Shown: one piece after another, positions 1 through 8,012 of the stretch | Numbering within the stretch: position 1 is the stretch's first letter | Layout of the letters: the number at the start of each line of letters is the position of its first letter | Assembly: GCF_048266365.1 (NCBI RefSeq) | Contig: NZ_JBLWZP010000013.1 | Coordinates: forward strand, 1 to 64,000 | Source of the DNA: Galbibacter sp048266365 | Lineage (GTDB): Bacteria > Bacteroidota > Bacteroidia > Flavobacteriales > Flavobacteriaceae | Reading direction: 5' to 3' | DNA length: 64,000 bases | The notes under the pieces: model-generated | Told to the model about the DNA's origin: nothing | The model's database searches: none | What the model saw: only the letters and a program-made list of their open reading frames with translations | Made by a program: the position numbers and the translations under genes

Positions 1-840
1 TTCATATTTGGGATGGTTCACGATGCAGATAACAGCAGGATTGTCCTTGCTGTTGATATTCAATGGTACTTCATCTTTTGACAAAGCCATAAACAACTGT
101 TGTGAACCTATCTTTTTAAAGGCATTGGCCAATGTGCTTTTCACACCTGCCGTTTGTTTGTCAGAATCCATTCCGTTGATAAAAGCACTTGCCATACTTC
201 GGGAAGTGATATTTGAGCTCACAAAAGTAACCAACTGTTTGGTAGTCATCGATTGAAAAATAGCAATCAAATGGGGCAGGGTGCAATATTGAGGATAGGA
301 CGTTTTTAGTTTCCAAATCATTCCACCCATCAAACCTTCAACAGCATCACTGAAGAATTTTGTGGTACTGTTTGTACTGGATTCGTTGAACTCCAAAAGA
401 TTTTCAATGAGTACCTTGGATAATTCATTCACACTTTCCTCATTGGGCAAATATCTTGGGGTAATTGGGTTTACACAATAATGGATTTGGTCAAAAGCTA
501 TGGTATAGAATTTAATATCCTTTTCTTTAAATAATGGGTAGGCAATTTCGGTAAGTTCAAAATCCTTGTAATCGTGTATGATACCACAAAATTGATGGGT
601 ACTAAAATGCTGTAAAAAATTATAGATAACACTTTCTGTTTTACCGCTTCCCGCAGAGCCAATAATCGATGCACCTCGCTTGATATTTTCGATTTGAAAT
701 TTTCCACGACGAAGTTTAAAGCGTACCTGATATTTCTTATCTCCGTTTTTGGGCTCTTCTTGATGAAGAAACACATATAAAACTGTACTGACAAACAATA
801 CCGGAACAACAATAAAAAGGATGATATGTGGTATTGACAT
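1..840 (-). CDS. Conjugal coupling protein (TraG/MobC-like ATPase), 3' part outside window
   Basis: This gene starts at 840 and is cut by the left window edge, so only the first 280 residues are visible. It opens with a hydrophobic segment (about residues 5-25, MSIPHIILFIVVPVLFV...), as in membrane-anchored type IV coupling proteins. A Walker A motif GSAGSGKT follows at residues 61-68, and a Walker-B-like stretch GIIHDYKDFE comes soon after. Proteins of this family bring the relaxase-DNA complex to the conjugation pore. It starts 2 nt after the relaxase stop codon, so it is probably co-transcribed and coupled with the mobilization genes. The family (P-loop coupling ATPase) is fairly secure; whether it serves a full conjugative element or only mobilization cannot be told, because the genes further left are not in the window. 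Confidence 0.8.
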   Translation of the reverse strand, partial: MSIPHIILFIVVPVLFVSTVLYVFLHQEEPKNGDKKYQVRFKLRRGKFQIENIKRGASIIGSAGSGKTESVIYNFLQHFSTHQFCGIIHDYKDFELTEIAYPLFKEKDIKFYTIAFDQIHYCVNPITPRYLPNEESVNELSKVLIENLLEFNESSTNSTTKFFSDAVEGLMGGMIWKLKTSYPQYCTLPHLIAIFQSMTTKQLVTFVSSNITSRSMASAFINGMDSDKQTAGVKSTLANAFKKIGSQQLFMALSKDEVPLNINSKDNPAVICIVNHPKYE

Positions 841-842
841 AC

Positions 843-1871
843 TCATATCCCAATAGAACCCGACTGTATTGCTCGGTCAATCCCTTTTTTAAACTTGTTG
901 ATTATCTTTAATGCCAACTGTACTTTGTTTGTTGGAATATTCATTATGGGTACACCAGATTTGGCAAGTATTTTATAGGCAGTTGCCTTTTCATTGGTTG
1001 GCAATCCCGAAAGAATTGAGAAATACAACTTTGGATTTTTCAGGAATGTTTTACGTGCCTTATAAGTTTCAACATAGTTTCGTTTGTATTGAAATAGAGT
1101 GTCAAACGTTTTTTCAGAAGCCTTAAAGAATTTGTCCCTATCAAAACCACGTTTTACAGGTTTGCCATTAAAAACGGTTTCCGAAGCTTTGTACTTGCTA
1201 CCAGGGGACAAACTGTATTTATTGGACATATCCTTTCTGCTCACAATAATATGGATATGGCTTTGAGAGCCTTCTTTAGGCATCCCTCTAACAATGCGTT
1301 TTCCATCTTGTTGATGTGGTGCTTCTTTTTCCAATCGGGACATCGTTTGCTGTAATTTTTTGATGTTGCCTTCTAATTCGCCACTTTTAATTTTCCGGAT
1401 ATCGTTCTTAATTTGAAGTATCTTGGTGGCATAAGGTTGGTTCTCCTGAATTTTCCTATCCGTTCCCTTATACGTACGCTGATGCTCAATTTTGGCATAG
1501 TATATAATGTCATCTACAGTAACAGCTCGTCCGTTTATTTCCCGATTAAAAGATTTAGCGTACTCTTTCATCAATTCTCGGGTGTACTTTTTCAGTTCCT
1601 CGGAATGATTTTGCAATCGCTTCAATTCATAAGCACTCGGATTGACTGTAATGGAATAAAACTTTGGTTCGGTCTTTTTGAGTTTAGCCGTATTTCCGTC
1701 AATTTCTTTAATGACTTCCTTACCTGATATTTCTTCGCCATACTGATTGAAAAAATGTTCCATTTCATCAATGGATTTGTCATCGTTTTCTTTTTCGAGA
1801 TAAGCGACAAAATCGGAAACGCTCTGTGCATAATTGCCATCTAATGTCTGTTTGGTTACTGTGATATACAT
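843..1871 (-). CDS. Relaxase / mobilization protein (DUF5712-like, MobB type)
   Basis: This is a 342-residue protein that I read as the relaxase of the element, nicking oriT and carrying the strand into the recipient. The visible signature is SHIHIIVSRKD at residues 204-214, a two-His (H205, H207) HUH-type metal motif. Upstream of it the YYAKIEHQRTYKG block (residues 124-136) contains candidate catalytic tyrosines. Residues 150-190 are Lys/Glu-rich and probably coiled coil. The stop of the preceding accessory gene overlaps its start as TAATG, and the coupling protein follows after 2 nt, so the three genes form one mobilization operon. The family name is from recognition of this architecture in flavobacterial elements; nicking activity is inferred. 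Confidence 0.8.
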   Translation of the reverse strand: MYITVTKQTLDGNYAQSVSDFVAYLEKENDDKSIDEMEHFFNQYGEEISGKEVIKEIDGNTAKLKKTEPKFYSITVNPSAYELKRLQNHSEELKKYTRELMKEYAKSFNREINGRAVTVDDIIYYAKIEHQRTYKGTDRKIQENQPYATKILQIKNDIRKIKSGELEGNIKKLQQTMSRLEKEAPHQQDGKRIVRGMPKEGSQSHIHIIVSRKDMSNKYSLSPGSKYKASETVFNGKPVKRGFDRDKFFKASEKTFDTLFQYKRNYVETYKARKTFLKNPKLYFSILSGLPTNEKATAYKILAKSGVPIMNIPTNKVQLALKIINKFKKGIDRAIQSGSIGI

Positions 1872-2419
1872 TATAATTTTTGTTTAATGTTTTCAAATTC
1901 ATCTTTGCTTAAATCCAGTTTTAAATAGCCACCTCCAAAACTGCTTTTAACATAAGTGGTCTTATCAATGATTTTTTCTAAATCATATTTTACGGAATGG
2001 AATTGTTGTTGAACTTCTTCGTACCGATTTCGATAATGATTCAGTTCCTCATTTTCTGTAATCAATTCCTGTTGTTCAAATTCAAATAATTCTTCTTGTG
2101 CTTCTTCCTCTTTTGGATTCTCCTGAAAGAGCAGTTCCAACATTGCATTGGTGGGTTTGGTCTGGTTTTTTTCAATATCCCTAATAATGGCTACAAGTGC
2201 ATTGATTCGTTTTTTTAAGCTATTCTCTAAAGTCTTCATATTTGCACCCAAAGATTCATTTGGGGATAGCTCGTTCAAATCGAAAAAGTTCATCATTGCT
2301 TCCAACGTATCAGTATGTGAATGGGTAATTTCCTTGGAAAATTTCCGAAAGCGAGTTGCCACTTTAGGTTTAATACTAATGGCAGAAAAACTGTATTTCT
2401 TTTGATGATTTGAACTCAT
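1871..2419 (-). CDS. BfmA/BtgA family mobilization accessory protein
   Basis: This 182-residue basic/acidic protein has a Lys/Arg-rich N-terminus (residues 1-30). It continues with a helical region around KEITHSHTDTLEAMMNFFDLN that resembles ribbon-helix-helix-type DNA-binding accessory proteins. A long Glu-rich coiled coil (about residues 100-160) follows. BfmA/BtgA proteins bind near oriT and help the relaxase. It is the first gene of the mobilization operon, with a TAATG overlap to the relaxase. Its start codon sits inside the first copy of a 13-bp direct repeat (2418-2430, repeated at 2460-2472), which could be a self-binding operator. Confidence 0.75.
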   Translation of the reverse strand: MSSNHQKKYSFSAISIKPKVATRFRKFSKEITHSHTDTLEAMMNFFDLNELSPNESLGANMKTLENSLKKRINALVAIIRDIEKNQTKPTNAMLELLFQENPKEEEAQEELFEFEQQELITENEELNHYRNRYEEVQQQFHSVKYDLEKIIDKTTYVKSSFGGGYLKLDLSKDEFENIKQKL

Positions 2420-2472
2420 TTACTGTAAAAAATTGCCGTTTTATAGGGGTTTCAAAAGGATTTACTGTAAAA
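2418..2472. repeat. Two 13-bp direct repeats over the mobilization operon start
   Basis: ATTTACTGTAAAA occurs at 2418-2430 and again at 2460-2472, 42 bp apart (four helical turns). The first copy overlaps the start codon of the BfmA-like gene. The core TTTACTGTAAA is nearly palindromic. An operator for autoregulation is the simplest reading, but no binding data exist here. Confidence 0.6.
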
Positions 2473-2586
2473 CTTTGTTATTTCTCTATTTTATATAACC
2501 AGTAATTATTTGAATATCAAATAATTACAACTAAAAACCAATCGTTAACATCGCCTTGGCGTGTTACCCTCTTGCTTCTCAAATTC

Positions 2587-2660
2587 GTCCCGCAGGGACA
2601 AAATTTTTCAAACAACCTGACTGAAAAGTCAGTTGCTTTTTTTCGGAATAAAAAATTCCG
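2587..2660. other. Candidate origin of transfer: three consecutive hairpins
   Basis: The 530-bp gene-free stretch upstream of the mobilization operon carries three inverted repeats in a row. The first is GTCCC-GCA-GGGAC (2587-2599, flanked by AAATT/AATTT). The second is CAACCTGACT-gaaa-AGTCAGTTG (2613-2635, followed by seven T). The third is CGGAAT-aaaaa-ATTCCG (2644-2660). Such hairpin clusters next to a relaxase operon commonly mark oriT. No known nic consensus is recognised, so this is an inference from place and structure; the middle hairpin with its T run could also act as a terminator on the plus strand. Confidence 0.4.
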
Positions 2661-2903
2661 ATATGTTTAATTTTTGATGGGTATCATTATCGGCGAAAGT
2701 CAAATCAAAATGGGATAACGATACTTTAAATTGATACTGCTAACAGTCTTTTAAAGATATTCTATTTAGATATAATATTGAAATACAGATTGTTTCCAAA
2801 TGGTTAGTTTTGATACCAAAAAATAGGATTTTTATAAAAAAGTAAATTTAAGACGTCGAGTTTTTGAATATTGGCTCTTGTAAATTTGAAAAAAGTAAAG
2901 CAC

Positions 2904-2934
2904 AAAAAAAGACCTCTGAAAGTTCAAAGGTCTT
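2904..2934 (-). terminator. Rho-independent terminator after the small-gene operon
   Basis: Read on the minus strand, AAGACCTTTGA pairs with TCAGAGGTCTT and is followed by a run of seven T (2904-2910). It lies 17 bp past the stop of the 65-residue gene ending at 2951, so it closes that transcript. Confidence 0.8.
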
Positions 2935-2950
2935 AATTCTTGTTTTTATT

Positions 2951-3148
2951 TTAGATGTTAAAAACGTACTGATATGAATATAGATTTTTTATCGCTTCTT
3001 CGTCCAATATCTTATCATAATCCATATGATGTTCATTGGCGTAGGCTTTAAGGTCGTTCCCAAATTTGCTTTCTATATCTTCTTTTGAAACGGAAAGTAG
3101 ATGTTGTTGGGTTTCGTCATCGAGGTTGTTATAATTTAGATAAATCAT
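2951..3148 (-). CDS. Small hypothetical protein of the mobile element
   Basis: This encodes a 65-residue acidic protein (MIYLNYNNLDDETQQHLL...), rich in Asp/Glu and Tyr with no signal peptide or membrane segment. It sits 11 nt downstream of the DUF6876 gene on the same strand and is followed by a strong terminator, so it is the last gene of that small transcript. I do not recognise a family. Its compact size, acidic nature and position among element genes are typical of accessory proteins of Bacteroidota integrative elements. Confidence 0.6.
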   Translation of the reverse strand: MIYLNYNNLDDETQQHLLSVSKEDIESKFGNDLKAYANEHHMDYDKILDEEAIKNLYSYQYVFNI

Positions 3149-3159
3149 AGCCTTACTTT

Positions 3160-3540
3160 TTAATATTCGCTTGTAAGCATCAACGTATTATCCACAAAAT
3201 ACAACCGTAGTTCATCCAAAGGAAAATCGGTAAAATTGTATCGGTGTATTTCAAATATATTCCCATTTCCATCGCTGTAAATTATTTCAGCTTCATAGCC
3301 TGTATAATCCTGTTCCTCTTCCGATAGCCTTTTAAAATCTATTGTTATAAAATGGCTTCGGTTTAGCAAACTTTTGGCGATTACTGAAACATCGGTAATG
3401 AGCCAAAAACACTCTGCTACGTTGGCTAAATATTTCAGTCCGTTTGTAAATCGGGTGCGTATTAATGGGATTTGATAGAACATTTCAGAACCGTGAAAAT
3501 GTTGCAATCCTTCTTTTATTTCGTTAACTTGTGCTTTCAT
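3160..3540 (-). CDS. DUF6876 family protein
   Basis: This 126-residue protein of unknown function matches my recollection of the DUF6876 family, which is frequent in Bacteroidota integrative elements. The N-terminus (MKAQVNEIKEGLQHFHGSEM) leads into a conserved aromatic core (NGLKYLANVAECFWLITDVS) and a C-terminal part with alternating beta strands (IIYSDGNGNIFEIHRYNFTDFPLDEL). There is no signal peptide, so it is likely cytoplasmic. It is followed closely by the 65-residue gene and preceded by the ssb terminator. Its role in the element is unknown. Confidence 0.65.
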   Translation of the reverse strand: MKAQVNEIKEGLQHFHGSEMFYQIPLIRTRFTNGLKYLANVAECFWLITDVSVIAKSLLNRSHFITIDFKRLSEEEQDYTGYEAEIIYSDGNGNIFEIHRYNFTDFPLDELRLYFVDNTLMLTSEY

Positions 3541-3572
3541 TGTTATATCTTTTTAGAATTAATGATGAAAAG

Positions 3573-3615
3573 AAGAGGGCACAAACTAATTGAAAACTGG
3601 TATTAGTGCCCTCTT
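3573..3615 (-). terminator. Terminator downstream of ssb
   Basis: A perfect 10-bp inverted repeat, AAGAGGGCAC (3573-3582) and GTGCCCTCTT (3606-3615), has a second inner pairing CTAAT/ATTAG. It sits 7 bp past the ssb stop and is followed on the minus strand by a T-rich stretch. It separates ssb from the DUF6876 transcript. Confidence 0.7.
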
Positions 3616-3621
3616 TACTTT

Positions 3622-3957
3622 TTACTTACTACCTAATAATAGGATTTCATCGGCTATCACTTCGGTAACATAGCGTTGATTGCCATCGTCCGTGGTATAG
3701 GTTCGGGTCTTTAGTTTTCCAACAACTCCGATTTCTTTGCCCTTTTCGGCATACTTTTCGATAATTTCAGCAGTTTTGCCCCAAGCGACAACGGTGTGCC
3801 AATTGGTATCCGTTTGCTTTTCGCCCTTGCCGTTTTTGTAGTATTCATTGGTTGCCAATGATAAACGGGCTACTTTCTTACCGCTTTCAAGGTTCGTAAT
3901 AGTTGGTTCTTGCCCAACATTTCCAATTAACTGTACGTGATTTTTAATAGTACTCAT
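3622..3957 (-). CDS. ssb: Single-stranded DNA-binding protein (element-borne)
   Basis: This is a 111-residue OB-fold protein. The N-terminus MSTIKNHVQLIGNVGQEP, the central NTNW-like block DTNWHTVVAWGK and the strand KEIGVVGKLKTRTYTTDDG are standard SSB features. It lacks the acidic C-terminal tail ending in a Phe that recruits repair partners in chromosomal SSBs, and at 111 residues it is shorter than the usual 150-180. This is typical of SSBs carried by plasmids and integrative elements, which protect the transferred single strand. A terminator lies directly downstream. Confidence 0.9.
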   Translation of the reverse strand: MSTIKNHVQLIGNVGQEPTITNLESGKKVARLSLATNEYYKNGKGEKQTDTNWHTVVAWGKTAEIIEKYAEKGKEIGVVGKLKTRTYTTDDGNQRYVTEVIADEILLLGSK

Positions 3958-4205
3958 AATAAAAGATTTAAAAGATTAATATTTCCCTTTTTGATTTAAA
4001 CTGAATTAAATTTTAAGGGGTGTTTGTATGATTTCTTTCGTGCTCCGCACAATGGATGAAGTGGGTTTTGTCAAGACTTTTAGGGAATAAATCAGGTGTG
4101 TTTGCGACGTAGTAAAATCCTTGGATTTTCAAGGAAGTAGAAACCTTATTTTTGCCTAAAACTTGTACAGTCTTGACAAGTTCCATAATGGTATTAGCAA
4201 TTCTT

Positions 4206-4265
4206 ATAAAGCCATTTGTGACGAGAGCGTACCGACAGTTAAGCGAACAGAGCAAATGGCTTTAT
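4206..4265. repeat. Perfect 13-bp inverted repeat with 34-nt loop
   Basis: ATAAAGCCATTTG (4206-4218) and CAAATGGCTTTAT (4253-4265) are exact inverted copies around a 34-nt loop. The structure lies in the roughly 950-bp gene-poor stretch between ssb and the metal pump. It has no T run, so it is unlikely to be a simple terminator. A structured RNA, replication or transfer hairpin are possible readings. Confidence 0.6.
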
Positions 4266-4449
4266 TTTAGAATTGGTTATGCCATACCTGTTTTTCGCTG
4301 TCCCGAAAAACAATAAAGGCTTCATCTATTATAAACCCCTTAAAATGTGTGAGGCAAAGGTTCGGTTTTTAAGAATTATCGAGTAAAGACCAAAGTAGGC
4401 TTTGCCGTTAATTCTGTTAAGAAAATCGAGGCTTTGACTTTCCGATTAC

Positions 4450-4631
4450 AAGCGGACTGGATTCACGGTTTTGGTTTGGGAATGTAGCGTTCCTTCCCAG
4501 CGAAGCGGGAAGGGGAAGCGGAATGGAAAACCAAAAACGGGAATTGGGTCCAAGATTTTTTATAGAGAAGCTCTTTGCCCGAAATGTAGCTTTTTGCGAA
4601 ATGTAGCGGGAAAGTGCTGAACGGATTATAG
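4450..4631. repeat. Degenerate ~200-bp direct duplication, copy 1
   Basis: This stretch begins AAGCGGACT (4450) and ends with GTGCTGAACGGATTATA (4631). It matches the following segment 4662-4855 in the same order. The best-kept part (4544-4631) aligns with 4767-4855, sharing blocks such as GTCCAAGA, AATGTAG and GTGCTGAA. It contains no credible gene. The repeat lies downstream of the metal-pump operon. Confidence 0.55.
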
Positions 4632-4661
4632 AACCAAATTATTCTTTTGAAGTAGGATTTA

Positions 4662-4855
4662 AAGCGGACTTGACTTTAAAGATGTAGATTGGAATAGAGT
4701 TTGACCACTTCCCGAATTTTCTCGGGAATGAGTAGGCAAGTGGAATGGAAATCGGAATCTTTGAAGTTGTGTCCAAGACCTTTTTTGAGTGAAGCGCTTT
4801 TCCCGGAATGAAGCTTTCGCGGAATGTAGGGGAATGTGCTGAATGGGATTATAAA
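4662..4855. repeat. Degenerate ~200-bp direct duplication, copy 2
   Basis: This is the second copy of the unit starting at 4450, again beginning AAGCGGACT and ending GTGCTGAATGGGATTATA. It lies immediately before the pump-operon terminator. The copies differ by many substitutions and short indels, so the duplication is old or the units are related members of an element-specific repeat. Confidence 0.55.
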
Positions 4856-4866
4856 TCTAATGGCAT

Positions 4867-4898
4867 AAAAAACCTCCCTACCAGAGTAAGAAGGTTTT
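4867..4898 (-). terminator. Terminator of the metal-efflux operon
   Basis: On the minus strand AAAACCTTC pairs with GGAGGTTTT, followed by further T. It lies about 20 bp after the pump gene stop at 4917. Confidence 0.7.
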
Positions 4899-4916
4899 AC
4901 AGTTATAATCAATTTA

Positions 4917-7900
4917 CTATTTTTCTTTTTTCAGAACTAATTGATACACACAAGGAATTACCACCAAATTCAATATCGTAGCTGACAACAAACCACCTAA
5001 AATTACAACCGCCATCGGGCTTTGTATTTCACTACCCGGTTCGCCACCTTTTAAGGCTAATGGAATTAATGCTAATCCTGTTGTAAAGGCTGTCATTAAG
5101 ATTGGATTTAATCTATCCAAAGCTCCTTTCTTTATCAATTGAAAGCCTTGGATTCCTTCTTTTCGTAAATCTTCATAACGAGAAACCAATAAAATTCCAT
5201 TACGGGTTGCTATTCCAAAAAGACTAATAAATCCAATGGTCGCAGCGATACTGATAATACCTGATGTAAAGTACACAATCAAGATACCACCAATCAATGC
5301 CAGAGGTAAATTGATTAAAACTACGAACGCCAGTTTTATGACCTTAAATTCATAATACAACAACAGGAAAATGATGGCTATCGCGATGATGGCTGTTATC
5401 AAAAGCAATTGTGATGCTTTGGACTCACTTTCAAACTGTCCGCCATATTGTACACGGTAGCCTTCTGGCATATTCACGTTATTGGCGACGACTTCCTTTA
5501 TTTCGTTTACTGCACCACGTAAATCCCTACCTTGAACATTGGCAGCGACCACAATTTTTCGTTGTACATCTTCACGATTGATAGTGTTTGGACTACTTAC
5601 CGATTGAACTGTTGCCAATTCGCCCAACGTAGTTTGTCCACCTTTCGGTAAACTAATCAAGGTTTTATTGATATTCTCAATATCATCCCGAAACGGTTTT
5701 TCATAGCGCACTACCAAATCAAAGTATTGCTGTCCTTCATAAATCTCGCCCACTTCTTCTCCTGCAAAAGCGATATCTACTTGTTCCATCAAATTACCAA
5801 CCGTCATACCATATGCCGAGAGAATCTGGCGCTTGGGTTTAATACGAATTTGAGGCACTTCAATTTGCTGGTCAACAGCAACATCTGCCAGTCCATCAAT
5901 ATCCTCAATGTTCTGTTCTACGCTTTTGCCTACTTCAAACAGTCGTTGTAAATCGAAACCAAATATCTTGATGGCAATATTGGCGCGTGTCCCGGAAAGC
6001 ATATGGTCGATACGGTGGGCGATGGGTTGCCCCAAGGTAATGTTGACACCTGGTGCAACACTCAATTTGTTTCGGACTTCTTCAAAGAATTCTTCTTTTG
6101 TTTTGTCCTCAAGAACAAAAGGCACATCAATTTCCGAAGCATTGACACCTTGCGCGTGTTCGTCCAGTTCGGCACGGCCTTGTCTTCTTGTAACAACCTC
6201 TACTTCGGGCATATCCAATAGTATAGTCTCGATTAATTTACCTGTCTTGTTGCTTTCTTCCAAAGACATTCCCGGTGGACCAACCACACTAATTACCAAA
6301 GAGCCTTCGTTGAATTCAGGAAGAAAACTCCTTCCCAATTGTGTGACCACTAAAAGACTTAACAGAAAAACAATCACAGTTACGCCAATAATGGTTTTGG
6401 GTATTCGTGTTGCCCGTTCCAAAAGGTTGCCATAATGTTTCTGTAGCCATCGCTCCACGCGTGTACCTTCTGCCTGCTTGTTCAAAAGCTTTTCGTTATC
6501 CAATAAATAGGAACACAAAATAGGCGTAACCGTTACGGCAACAACCAATGAGGTCAATACCGATGTTACAAAGGCTATGCCCAGCGGTTGCAATAATCGA
6601 CCTTCCATTCCGCTTAAAAAGAACAAGGGAACAAATGATACGATGATAATTAAGGTTGCAATAATGATGGAACTTCTAATCTCTACTGAAGCGTCACGCA
6701 CTACTTTTATGGTCGATTCCCGCTCCGCTTTCGGTTTTCTGATATTTTCCCGCAAGCGTTTATATACATTTTCCACATCGATGATGGCATCATCTACCAA
6801 CGCACCTATCGCAATGGCCATACCACCCAAACTCATTGTGTTTATAGTGTAACCCAGCCATTTTAAAATGATGATGGACACCAATAAAGAAATTGGGATA
6901 GCCAGCAAGGAAATAACGGTAGTCCTCCAGTTCATCAGAAAAATGAAAAGGATAATCATTACAAAGAACGCACCTTCTAAAAGAGTCATATTTAGATTAC
7001 TTATAGAAGCATCTATGAAATCAGACTGCCTAAAGATTTGACTTTTGATGTTGACACCTTTGGGCAGGGTTTTTTGCAAATCGGCAATGGCTTCATCCAG
7101 TCGGTCTGTCAACTCCAATGTATTCACATCGGGCTGTTTAGAAATAGTAAGAATCACAGCGGGATTTGCGTTTAATGAACCATCGCCAATTTTATCAGCT
7201 GCACCAATTTGTACGGTTGCAACGTCTTTAATCTTGATGGTTTGACCATTCACTTCCTTTAGAACCGCTTCCTGTAAGTCTTCCAGCGCATACGCCCTAC
7301 CACTTCCCTTAATGATGTACTGATTGCCATATTGATTGATGACACCACCGGGCGCATTTTGATTTGCTTCCTTAACGTGTTCTACCAATTCTGAGAGGCT
7401 CACGTCGTAATACTTCATCTTTTCGGGATTGGCAAATACTTGATATTGTTTGTAATCGCCACCAATAACCACCACGTTTGCAATACCGCCAATGGCTTTT
7501 ATACGAGGCCTGATGGTCCAGTCGGATAAGGTTCGCAGTTCCATTGGCGAAAGACTATCCGATGTCACTCCCAAGAGCATTATTTCGCCCATAATGGATG
7601 AAATAGGTGCCATTGTTGGTGCTCCAATTCCTTCGGGTAGATTTTCCCGTACCATTGGAATACGTTCACTTACAATTTGTCGTGCCCGATAAATATCGGT
7701 TCCCCACTCAAATTCTATCCAAACAATGGAAACTCCCGCTGCCGATGACGAACGGATGCGTCTCACATTGGGCGAACCGTTTAAGGCAGTTTCCAGTTGA
7801 TAGGTCACTAATTTTTCTACTTCTTCAGATTCCATTCCGTGCGCTTCGGTAAGGATTGTTACCGTTGGTGCTGTAAGGTCTGGGAATACATCGACGTTCA

Positions 7901-8000
7901 TTGTACGTGCATAATACACGCCCAACACACTCAATGCAACCGCTCCCAATAGTATGAGCAATCTGTTTTGAAGTGAAATTGATAATATTTTGTTTAACAT
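4917..8000 (-). CDS. czcA: Heavy-metal efflux RND permease (CzcA/CusA family)
   Basis: This is a 1027-residue inner-membrane pump that drives metal-ion export by proton antiport, as the centre of a tripartite CzcCBA/CusCBA complex. It has the usual layout: an N-terminal transmembrane helix (residues 10-28), a large periplasmic loop, a six-helix bundle (about 335-545), a second periplasmic loop, and a last bundle (about 860-1020). Transmembrane helix 4 carries the acidic relay AIAIGALVDDAIIDVEN (about residues 395-411). Length agrees with the HME-RND subfamily (about 1030-1050). It is the last gene of the operon, 12 bp after the fusion protein. The exported metal cannot be decided from sequence; the neighbouring His-rich proteins suggest a soft or borderline divalent cation or copper. 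Confidence 0.93.
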   Translation of the reverse strand: MLNKILSISLQNRLLILLGAVALSVLGVYYARTMNVDVFPDLTAPTVTILTEAHGMESEEVEKLVTYQLETALNGSPNVRRIRSSSAAGVSIVWIEFEWGTDIYRARQIVSERIPMVRENLPEGIGAPTMAPISSIMGEIMLLGVTSDSLSPMELRTLSDWTIRPRIKAIGGIANVVVIGGDYKQYQVFANPEKMKYYDVSLSELVEHVKEANQNAPGGVINQYGNQYIIKGSGRAYALEDLQEAVLKEVNGQTIKIKDVATVQIGAADKIGDGSLNANPAVILTISKQPDVNTLELTDRLDEAIADLQKTLPKGVNIKSQIFRQSDFIDASISNLNMTLLEGAFFVMIILFIFLMNWRTTVISLLAIPISLLVSIIILKWLGYTINTMSLGGMAIAIGALVDDAIIDVENVYKRLRENIRKPKAERESTIKVVRDASVEIRSSIIIATLIIIVSFVPLFFLSGMEGRLLQPLGIAFVTSVLTSLVVAVTVTPILCSYLLDNEKLLNKQAEGTRVERWLQKHYGNLLERATRIPKTIIGVTVIVFLLSLLVVTQLGRSFLPEFNEGSLVISVVGPPGMSLEESNKTGKLIETILLDMPEVEVVTRRQGRAELDEHAQGVNASEIDVPFVLEDKTKEEFFEEVRNKLSVAPGVNITLGQPIAHRIDHMLSGTRANIAIKIFGFDLQRLFEVGKSVEQNIEDIDGLADVAVDQQIEVPQIRIKPKRQILSAYGMTVGNLMEQVDIAFAGEEVGEIYEGQQYFDLVVRYEKPFRDDIENINKTLISLPKGGQTTLGELATVQSVSSPNTINREDVQRKIVVAANVQGRDLRGAVNEIKEVVANNVNMPEGYRVQYGGQFESESKASQLLLITAIIAIAIIFLLLYYEFKVIKLAFVVLINLPLALIGGILIVYFTSGIISIAATIGFISLFGIATRNGILLVSRYEDLRKEGIQGFQLIKKGALDRLNPILMTAFTTGLALIPLALKGGEPGSEIQSPMAVVILGGLLSATILNLVVIPCVYQLVLKKEK

Positions 8001-8012
8001 TTCTCTTCGTTT

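Noticed and set aside
4013..4255. 80-codon open frame between ssb and the pump operon
   Set aside because: Odd composition, no family, and it runs into one arm of the 13-bp inverted repeat; more likely chance.
4676..4912. 78-codon minus-strand frame
   Set aside because: It lies across the degenerate tandem repeat and the operon terminator; codon use is unlike a gene.
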